DNA of 64,000 nt from Antilocapra americana. Lineage: Eukaryota > Chordata > Mammalia > Artiodactyla > Antilocapridae. The translations under genes were made by a program, and so were the position numbers. Shown here piece by piece: positions 56,111 through 64,000 of this stretch. Every line of letters begins with the position of its first letter. Positions within the stretch are counted from its first letter, which is position 1. Under the pieces are notes generated by a model, which saw only the letters and a list, made by a program, of their open reading frames with translations, was not told the DNA's origin and ran no database searches. The DNA lies in NCBI GenBank assembly GCA_007570785.1, contig ML660204.1, forward strand, positions 2,542,001 through 2,606,000, in the 5' to 3' direction.

Positions 56111-56890
56111 TTGAAATGAAAGCAGACCCAAAGGAAAGAATAAGTTCCAAAAAGACCTTTGAAGAAAAACCCTGGGCCTAGAAAGGGAGATAAAACAGTG
56201 CCCTGATGAGGTAGGTGGAAAGGCTGGCTCCTGCAATGACAGTGGAAGAGTTTGCTCAATGTGATGCTGGTGATTTCCCACATTTAATTGGCTCCTGTGA
56301 AAGGAAAGAACCCATCTAACCTAGCTCACCCAGAGAAATTTTCCTCTCCCACTGCATTTTCCACAATTTCCATCCCTGAGCTTCTGTACTTTGTGGTATT
56401 CTGAGTGATAGCAACTCCCACAACCAAGCAGCAATCAGGTTCTCAGAGACCAGCAGGGCTGAAAAGGGGTCACCAGCCCCCATCTTTGGGCTTTGAAATG
56501 AGAACACTTTGTTCCAAAGAGCTGACACTACGGGACGCCCACTTGTTCCTGTGGACAACTCATCCATCCTTTAGAAGACAGTGTGCGGGAGGGAAGCGTG
56601 GGTTAGAGTGTCAGAGGAATAGCTCCTGGAAGGCCAAATTAGCCCAGGGATGTGGTGAGTTGGAAAAGAAGAGGCTGTTGCTAGGCCACCAGTTTATACC
56701 CTCCTCCCTCTCTCAGGCTGTACTGCCTGCTGGAGAAAAACTGTGAACTTCTTTCAAAGAGGGCGGATGCTTCTGAACCCAAGCGCAGGAGAAGCAGAAT
56801 GAAAGCAAGGACCTTGGAGGCAGGCAGGATGGATTCAGACTGATGTGTTCTGGCTGGAGAGCAAGCATTGACATGTCCTTTTTGCATGTC
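56111..56890. other. unassigned DNA
   Basis: No exon or clear repeat was recognised. Confidence 0.4.
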
Positions 56891-57065
56891 ATTTCTTCCT
56901 TTGTAATATGAATAACAATACTTGCATCACAGAGTTGTGGAGATTAAAAGATTCTTAAGAGATGTGTACAGAAAGTACTACCACAATGAAGGGCATTGTT
57001 CATTCAGTACATTCACTTAGTACCTAAGTCCCAATACTGTTCTAAGTATCGGTAATAAGGCAGGG
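56891..57065 (+). repeat. MIR-like fragment
   Basis: TCATTTCTTCCTTTGTAATA, TCACAGAGTTGTGGAGATTA and the following AAGTACTACCACAATGAAGG segment resemble a forward MIR. Confidence 0.55.
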
Positions 57066-58890
57066 AACAAAAGAAAAACCTGCCTTTGAATGTCGCCTCT
57101 TAGCTGTAAGATAAGGGAGTTAAAGAAGGCAAGGTTCAGAAAAAGAACGAGAGGGGAACTTTACAGGAACAGATCACCTTCAATGAGGTGAGAAGGGGCA
57201 GCAGTCAGATTAGTGAGCTGCTGCACTAACCCAAGAAAAGAGTACGTATATATAAGTATATATGTGGAAATCTACTGTCTTAAGGGGACCTGTTCTCCAA
57301 GGTTGTTTGGAGTAGTTATCTCCTAAATGGCTTGGGCAAGGAATTCTGGAGATCAGCCAGAGGCTGGGACCAGCTGGGAGCTGGGGTGCTCAACCTTAAG
57401 GTCCATTTTTTTCCTTCAGGTGAGAGAGTTCTTTGTTTTGCATAGAATGGTGGGGAGGATCTGGAGAGGAGTTTTAACTCCTGGCTATTGTGACCCTTGT
57501 AACTTTCCTTCACTAGCTGGATAAATAAGTGCATCTGCAGTGTTAGGTGGTTAGGTGGTTAGGGAGTGGAGGATAGAGCCTGGAAGTCCAGAAGAGGCTC
57601 ACTGCTGGGGGTGGGGGCCACAAGTGGCCAAAATGGGGAAGGAAGAGCAATGAGGCTTAGGGTACAGCCACTGTAGTGGCCCTAAGGTGAGAGCCTGTTC
57701 TGTTCAGGGAATGTCTGACCAATGAGACTGAAGTCAGTTGTTCAGAGGAAAAGTAGTAGGACAGAAGCTTGGAGAGGTGGTGAGAGAGACTAGATCCTTT
57801 ATGGCCTGTGGGTCGTGCTGAGGACTTGGCATAGGCTCTTGTGAGATGGGAGCCAGCCACTGGAGAGTTTTGAGCAGCAGAATGACATGGTCTGACTTTG
57901 ATCTGGAATATAGAAGAGGGAGCACAAGTGATCAGGGAGCCCAGGGTAGAGGTGATGGTACAGTTGTTAGTAGTTTGGACCACCGTATTACAACAGCCAG
58001 TGCAGTGCCTGCCAAGCACACAGCAACCCTGTCTTAAGCACCATTTTCTGAAGCTAGCTGTGTGGAGGCATGTTCCTTATATCCATGACCTCATTCAGTT
58101 TTCCCAACTGTGTGGGAGTCCCCACAGGAGGAAACCAGTTCTTGGGTCAGGCCACTGGCCCCAGTCCCCCAGCAGGTTCTCCTTCCTTGGTAGGGAGCTT
58201 GTTGATGGAAACAGCTTCAGGCAGAGAAGTAAGTAACAGAAACAGAAGCCTACATTCAGTCCTTGCAGAGATTGCTCTTTGGTTTTCCAGGGGCTGATTT
58301 CAAGGAACAAAGCATGGGTCCCATCCCTGTGATCACTGTCCCAGGCAGTCAGAAGGAGCCTGGATGGAGCCCTAGTGATGTCTGGATAAAGATCACCTAC
58401 CCTTGAACCTGGCCCAGGGCTGGGCTCAGAAGAGGAAACCTCAGTTCACATTTCACTGCCAGAGAGAAGCACCTTGAGAGGAAAAGGCCTGGAAGTCCCA
58501 GAAGGGTTGAAACAGGGAAAGAAGCCAGGTGAGAGCAGGTGTCCCTTATCTGTGTCCTCCTCCCCACTCCCCCACCCAGGGGCCCTGTGCCCGGCTCTTA
58601 CCTGTAGTCAGGCGCTGCTGCTCGTCCTTCTCCAGCCACTGCTGACAGACTCTGGTCCCCTCCCTGGAAAGTGATGGCCCTTGTCCCAGCTGTTTTCTTG
58701 CTCCCTGGTCAGCTGACTCACCGAGGCCTGGGATGGGCCCAAGTAAGTCCAGCTGGGTCAACCTGCCTGAGGTCACTGGGTTCAGAGGAGAGCTTTGGCC
58801 TTAGTCTGGATGTAGAAATGGGGCTAGGGGCTCACAGCCCCTATTTACTTCTCTGCCCTCCCCTCTGGGGAGGGGTATGAACCAGACTTC
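57066..58890. other. unassigned DNA, possibly including an old repeat
   Basis: 57640-57930 resembles a widespread old repeat (GTTTTGAGCAGCAGAATGAC) whose family I cannot name. A short TTAGGTGG triplet repeat lies at 57543-57562. No exon was recognised. Confidence 0.35.
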
Positions 58891-59190
58891 TTGACCTTGA
58901 GGAAATCAGACTTGGATAGGACACCTACTCCTTTAAACATGAAGGAAGTTTGATGAGTCTCTAAAACTGGCCATACCTTGTGACCTAGCAGTTCTTCTAG
59001 GGATTTGTCATAAGAAAATAAGGGTGAGGTCTCAGGGCCCATCACTGTGTTTCTTATAGTAGGGAAATCTAGAAACCTCCAAATGCCCATCGTCAGGGTC
59101 AGTTAAATAAGGTGTCTTTAGAAGATCAGAAAGCCATCAACGTCATTTAAAGAAGCAATGAGGCATCTTGTATTACATCGTGTAATACAG
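58891..59190 (+). repeat. old L1-like 3-prime fragment
   Basis: TGACCTAGCAGTTCTTCTAG, GGGATTTGTCATAAGAAAAT and GTCAGTTAAATAAGGTGTC follow the same pattern as 11290-11715. Confidence 0.6.
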
Positions 59191-59529
59191 AGTCTGTATT
59201 CTTGGTTGCTATACCACATCACTACACAAGATAAATGCAAAGTTCTAAAAAGATGGTGATTAAGAAAAAACACAAGGATTAGATGTGTTTTTCTTATTAG
59301 TATTGTTTTAGTTAGAGGAGTTTGACATGTTTTATAACTTAATTTTTTTCCTCATCAAAATTACTGCTTCCATTTTTCATTGCCTATTTTAGTAAATGTG
59401 ATCAGTAGTCACCTAGTAACACAAATGAGAAAATTTAGACACATCCAAGATCTCTGCTGCTTTTATACTTCTTACATCTAAATCAGCGGCCAGATCTTAT
59501 GGTACATGTATATGAAATGAGCTTTCTTC
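59191..59529. other. AT-rich unassigned DNA
   Basis: Possibly further L1 tail sequence (AAAAAGATGGTGATTAAGAA). No gene was seen. Confidence 0.4.
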
Positions 59530-59835
59530 TTTTTTTGCTTATTTTGTAAGGTTTTTATTTTGTATTGGAATATAGCTGATTGACAGTGTTGTGATGGCTT
59601 TGGGTACACAGCAGAGCAACTCAGCTGTACATACACTTATGTCTATTCTCCCAGCTCCTCTCCTATCCAGGCCACATGGCAGTGAGCAGAGTTCCCTGTG
59701 CTGTGCAGTGGGTACTTGTTGGTTATACATTTTAAATGTAGCAGTGTGTGCATGTCAGTCCTGGGGCTCCCAGGCTGACTGCTCCCCGAATTCTTCCCTT
59801 CTGGTAACCATGTGTTTGTTCTCTTATGAATCAAA
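59530..59835 (-). mobile_element. ruminant-type L1 3-prime end, antisense
   Basis: TTTGTATTGGAATATAGCTG, CAGCAGAGCAACTCAGCTGT, CAGAGTTCCCTGTGCTGTGC and CTTCTGGTAACCATGTGTTT are antisense L1-BT-like text. Confidence 0.8.
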
Positions 59836-60530
59836 ACAGCTTTAATTTACTATGGACCTACAACCACAAACTCTGCAAGCTCAGAAGATACAAATTATTA
59901 AAGGACTAAAAACAAAGCCAAAAAATTCGGTAATCCTCTCAACTGTATCCTAGTTTTTGACATAATAAATAGTATATACTTATATAATTTAATTATATAA
60001 ATATATGACATTTATAATTTTGATGTATATTCATGAATAAAATATAAAATATGGTCTCTTTTTTTAAAAAAGCCATGAGAAATGTTCTGGCAACATATTA
60101 AAAAAAATCAATATTATGATGTCCATCTTGTGTTTTGTTTTCATTTTTTAAATAGTGAATATCCACTGGGTGATCATATCCTAAAACACTGGAAATTGGG
60201 ATAGTGGGGTTGTGGGGATAGGCTTTGATTAGTATTTGTGTGTCTGTTTCAAGGTGGTAGGGTTTTCTTTTGAAGTTAGTTTTTGCTTTGAATGTTTATG
60301 ATTTTTGTAAGGGGGGATCAAATTAAGGTTAATTGTTTTAAAAAGGAGCTTAGATGGTTTATCTCCAGGAAGGAGAACTAAGGGGCTCAATACTGAGGTG
60401 GGAGGGGATTTTTTTGTAATAGCACACTTTTTGTGCCATTTAAATTTGAAAAAAATTAATGTATTTGACCATCCCTCCAGATAATCATGTAAAATAAACA
60501 GAAAGCAGGGAAGAATTTAGCTGAGGTCCT
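59836..60530. repeat. AT-rich tract and probable L1 tail
   Basis: 59940-60060 is almost only A and T. 60180-60480 resembles old L1 3-prime UTR (GGGATAGTGGGGTTGTGGGG). Confidence 0.45.
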
Positions 60531-61199
60531 GGTGGGTTGGGTGGCACAGAGGTGACTGTCACACCTGGTGCCTGGGGAGGGCCAGCCCCCGTGTGCTGGG
60601 CAGTCCTGGGAGGAATGACGCAGGGCAGCCGCCCAGGGTGGGGTGAATATCAGGGTGGCTCAGCAGGCCGGGCAGGCCCATGTCACAGTCCCTGTAAGGA
60701 GCCTGGACAGAGGGGCACTGGGGCATCATATCCTGGCTGGGGCCCAGGTGTTCAGCCCATGGAGGAGACACTGCCAGCCTCAGGGGCTTACAGCCAAGAG
60801 CCCCACACTGAAGACCAGAGCAGGAAACAGGAACAACAGCAAGGATGCAGAGCCTAGGACCCCACCATGGGTGCTTCACAGTGGCTCCTGCCATCCCTGC
60901 AAAGCAGAGTGAGAGGCAAAGTCCCGCTCTTGAGTGGCGCAGCTGCAGAGTGGCTCCAAGGTCGTTTTTTTTCCTTCTGTGAGAGAAATGCCCTTGAAGC
61001 TGAGGTGTGGACACACCCAAGGGCTGAGCCATAGGCCTGAAGCATGTGGGAGCCTGTGGGTGACTGACCCACCTTAGGTCAGGTCTCCAAGTCTGAAGAA
61101 GAGGAACAAACAGAGACCCTAGCTGAACCATGTGACTCCTCTGCCCTCACCCCCATACGTTCCTCAGTTCACTCGGTCAGGGTCTAAAAGGGGCCTTTT
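60531..61199. other. unassigned GC-rich DNA
   Basis: Open frames on both strands (190 codons on minus at 60559-61131) lack domains and splice context. No repeat was recognised. Confidence 0.4.
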
Positions 61200-61202
61200 C
61201 GG

Positions 61203-61315
61203 GACTTCCCTGGTGGTCCAGTGGTTAAAACTCCACACTTCCACTGCAGCAGGCAGGGATTCGATCTTTAGTGCAAAACTGAGAACACACGGCACCGCAA
61301 AAAAAAAAAAAAAAG
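61203..61315 (+). repeat. CHR-type SINE with poly-A
   Basis: GGGACTTCCCTGGTGGTCCA to GGGATTCGATCTTTAGTGC, ending in a run of about 15 A at 61300-61314. Confidence 0.87.
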
Positions 61316-61544
61316 GTGGGGGAGGGGCAGGCTTTTCGAGAAGATGGAGGAAGAAATCAGCCCAGAAGGGTGAGGAACTTGCCTGTGGTCACACAGCATG
61401 TCTGCCCACACAGATCTGGGAGCAGATCTATGTCCCCTCACCCCCACCTACATGCAGGGTTCTTCCTCTGTGCCCGGGTGTTTTAGCAACCTCCAGCTCT
61501 GACTTCTCCCCTATTGCAGTCACCAAGAAGTACTGACAATTTTC

Positions 61545-62250
61545 TGTAGCATGCCTTTGCTCAAAGTCTTCAGTGGTTCCCTATTGAATATAGTCCCTCC
61601 TATATTCATTAGAGGGACTGATGCTGAAGCTGAAGCTCCAATACTTTGGACACCTGATTCAAAGAGCCGAGTCATTGAAAAAGACCCTGATCCTGGGAAA
61701 GATTGAAGGCAAGAGGAGAAGGAGATGTCAGAGGATGAGACGGTTGAATGGCATCACCAACTCAATGGACATGAGTTTGAGCAAACTCTGAGAGATGGTG
61801 AAGGACAGGCAAGCCTGGCGTGCTACAGACAATGGGGTTGCAAAGAGTTGGACATGACTGAGTGACTAAACAACAACTGAAGGGAGAGAGGGAGGGTCAG
61901 GATCAGGACTAAATTCCCAGGCCTGACATTGAGACTCCATGGCCCATCTCATCATCATTACCATTTCAGCCTTGTTGCCCCAGCATTTCTACCTCAGCCA
62001 GGCCAAAATCCTCTCCACTCTCACCTCAAGCTTCCCTACCTCTGCCTTTGCTGCTGTTTCTCCTGGAATACCTTCCTCCTGCCTCCACTCCAAGCTCCTT
62101 TTCTAGGAAGCCTCCATGATCACTCCCAGCAGTGTGACCTATCTCGCTTCTGAGCTCTGGATCAGACTGTGCTGTTCCGTTCTGTTCTTTGATACTAATC
62201 ATCTTGTATTGTTTGTGTGTCCTTTTTAAATTTTTTTATATTTAAGCATG
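61545..62250 (-). repeat. L2 LINE, antisense, split by BovB
   Basis: 61545-61605 (CTCAAAGTCTTCAGTGGTTC) and 61905-62250 (CTCCTTTTCTAGGAAGCCTC) are two parts of one reverse L2, separated by the BovB 3-prime fragment. Confidence 0.65.
61612..61878 (+). mobile_element. BovB LINE 3-prime end
   Basis: GGGACTGATGCTGAAGCTGA, CCTGATTCAAAGAGCCGAGT and GTTGGACATGACTGAGTGAC, ended by AAACAACAACT. Strongly 5-prime truncated. Confidence 0.9.
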
Positions 62251-62254
62251 TGCA

Positions 62255-62462
62255 CGCTTGGTTACTCAGTCATGTCTGACTCTTTGCAACCCCATGGACT
62301 GTAGCCCGCCAGGCTCTTCTGTCCATGGGAATTCTCCAGGCAAGAATACTGGAGTGGGTTGCCATGCCCTCCTCCAGGGGATCTTCCCAACCTAGGAATT
62401 GAACCCAGGTCTCCCGCATTACAGGCAGATTCTTTACCATCTGAGCCACCAGGGTGGCTAGC
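62255..62462 (-). repeat. Bov-tA SINE, antisense
   Basis: GGTTACTCAGTCATGTCTGA, CCATGGACTGTAGCCCGCC, CAGGCAAGAATACTGGAGTG and GATTCTTTACCATCTGAGCC define a complete reverse element. Confidence 0.92.
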
Positions 62463-62789
62463 CACCAATTAGAGCCTAAGTTCCTCGAGGGTAGGGCTTA
62501 GTTATTAGATCTACAGTGGCAATTTTCAAAATGAAAACTAGAACCTGTGCTCCAACCAGCATATGTTTCTACTTTGTTATACACTCCCATAACCATCTTC
62601 AAAAATCTAAACCATTGGTATCCAATATGCACCATACACTCAGAAACTCTGTAACAGCACCCTTCACAGACCTGAGTAATCAGCCAGTTACACCCCTTAC
62701 TGCTGAGCCCAGAAGCAGCTCAGAATTCTCCCAGAATAATGTGGCAGGTAGCTAATACCACCTGGATTTGGCCTGTGAGATGAAACCTC
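62463..62789. other. unassigned DNA
   Basis: No exon or repeat was recognised. Confidence 0.4.
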
Positions 62790-63155
62790 TGGGCCATCTG
62801 GAATAGGCACTCCTTGAGAGCAGGGACTTGTCTATGGGATTCTCATCCACAGGGCCAGCACCCTGCCTGGCATATAATAGGCTCTTAGTAAGTATCTATT
62901 GAGGGAATGAATGCCCTCCTAGAAAAGTCAATCACAGATATAAATGTAATGACTAACTCATTTAAAAGATAGGCTGGGCTGGGGCATCAGATCTGTCTCA
63001 GATCTATGACGTTGCACAAGTTACCAAACCTCTCCGAGCTTCAGTCTCCACGTCTAAAAATGGAGTAGTGGTACCTGCTTTACCAGCTTGTTGTGAGAAT
63101 TGAATGAATCATATGCAGTGCTTAGGACATAGCTGACACTCCATAAACGTGTTTC
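62790..63155. repeat. L2 (reverse) then MIR (forward)
   Basis: 62800-62920: CTTGAGAGCAGGGACTTGTC and CTGCCTGGCATATAATAGG are reverse L2. 62985-63150: GTTGCACAAGTTACCAAACC to TTGTGAGAATTGAATGAATC is forward MIR. Confidence 0.75.
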
Positions 63156-63750
63156 CAACTTCCTCTTGGAAGGAGTCCAGCTACAGGTTACTGAAACGAA
63201 AGTCAACTGGTTCAAGTGAAAACAGGGGTGTTTTTCATGGAAGAAGCTGGGAAAGGCTGCTGGGCAGAGAGAAGTGCCAACTGCACGCTTCTACTCTCTG
63301 CCTAGAACCGGGATGGTGTAGAAAACCCGGGTCACCTCACCACAGCTGCATCAGTACCACTAAATGATAACAGGAAGTGCTCCATCTGCATGAGGGACAC
63401 TCTGCTGAGCGTGGGGTAGAGCCCAGTCTCACATAGTTCCCAGCAGCCCCCCAGATGGGGAAGGTGGAGCACTTTGCCTAAGGCCACACAGCCCGAGTGT
63501 GCAAACAGGCCGTGGCTGTGAACTGAATGGAGCCATCAGGGCTCCGGAAGTCTTCCCCATCCCCACATAGCTGAGTCATGGATTTCTCAGGTGGGAGCTG
63601 AGAGCCAGAGGGCTGACTCCCTCATGCTTCACCCCGTTTAGTTCTACTTAGCCCCTTGCTTGGAAGCACAGGACCCTGCCAGAGACTCCTTACAATACCA
63701 CCCCCTCAAAAATACCCGAAAGTGATATCCTAAAGGGGGCACAGCATATT
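63156..63750. other. unassigned DNA
   Basis: A possible reverse MIR piece lies at 63455-63500 (GCCTAAGGCCACACAGCCCG). No exon was recognised. Confidence 0.4.
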
Positions 63751-63754
63751 GTAT

Positions 63755-63900
63755 GGCTATGGAATCCCAGCCTGCCTGGGCTAAAATCTCTATGCTTAGG
63801 CCACGTGAGCTTGGGCAAGTCACTCCATCTCTCTGAGCCACAGTTTCCTCACCTGTGAGAATGATTTCACTTCATATTTATTAGCACAGAGTACCCAGTG
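63755..63900 (+). repeat. MIR SINE
   Basis: GGCTATGGAATCCCAGCCTG, GAGCTTGGGCAAGTCACTCC and CAGTTTCCTCACCTGTGAGA. Confidence 0.75.
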
Positions 63901-64000
63901 ACACGGGGCCCATGGGAAGAGCCAGCTCAATTTGAATTATTATAATATCCACATTATTGAATTTTTGTTTTATCTAGGTGAGAAAAAGTGTATCCATTAC

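Noticed and set aside
57540..57565. TTAGGTGG triplet resembling telomeric repeat
   Set aside because: Only three units and not the TTAGGG sequence. Too short to mean an interstitial telomere.
55000..64000. Possible FKBP1A exons, expected next in human order
   Set aside because: No FKBP-like coding segment was found on either strand. The human spacing would place the gene beyond the window.
1..64000. CRISPR arrays, operons, prophage or bacterial defence genes
   Set aside because: All repeats are mammalian interspersed or simple repeats and both genes are spliced. The sequence is not prokaryotic.

Overview
This window is mammalian nuclear DNA from a pecoran ruminant (cattle, sheep, goat or a relative). 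The organism call rests on repeats: many Bov-tA and Bov-A SINEs, cetartiodactyl CHR SINEs, BovB (RTE) LINE fragments and ruminant L1 3-prime ends. These sit on older MIR, L2, L1 and DNA-transposon relics. Nothing prokaryotic is present, and most open frames are chance frames in spliced or noncoding DNA. One 10-base run of N marks an assembly gap at 13268.

Two protein genes can be resolved exon by exon. SNPH (syntaphilin) is on the + strand, with four coding exons between 27918 and 35483 and a long 3-prime UTR. The joined exons give exactly 500 codons (499 residues) from the ATG at 28050, or 543 residues from an in-frame upstream ATG at 27918. SDCBP2 (syntenin-2) is on the - strand, with eight coding exons from 48491 down to 39707. 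They join in frame to 879 nt, or 292 residues, which is the human length. The genes are tail to tail with only about 0.5 to 1.8 kb between their 3-prime ends. The same arrangement is known on human 20p13 (SNPH then SDCBP2 then FKBP1A).

Layout: 1-27.9 kb is SNPH upstream or 5-prime intronic DNA. It is mostly repeats, with one notable non-repeat segment at 24.7-25.6 kb holding several RFX X-box-like sites and the apparent source of a 117-bp local duplication. 27.9-38.7 kb is SNPH. 39.2-48.5 kb is the SDCBP2 coding region, with an old L1 in intron 4. 48.5-54.5 kb is probably SDCBP2 intron 1. About 54.48-54.90 kb is a CpG-dense promoter with a perfect X-box, an NRF1-like site and a YY1 site, the best candidate for the SDCBP2 5-prime end and/or a divergent noncoding transcript. 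55-64 kb is repeat-rich intergenic DNA in which no gene was recognised.

The gene products do not form a pathway together. Syntaphilin anchors mitochondria in axons; syntenin-2 is a tandem-PDZ scaffold at membranes. I found no convincing undescribed system. The most useful leads are the RFX-site clusters, the 117-bp templated duplication, a splice donor that supplies an in-frame stop in SDCBP2, a CpG-dense patch in an SDCBP2 intron, and a minisatellite next to an SNPH splice acceptor.
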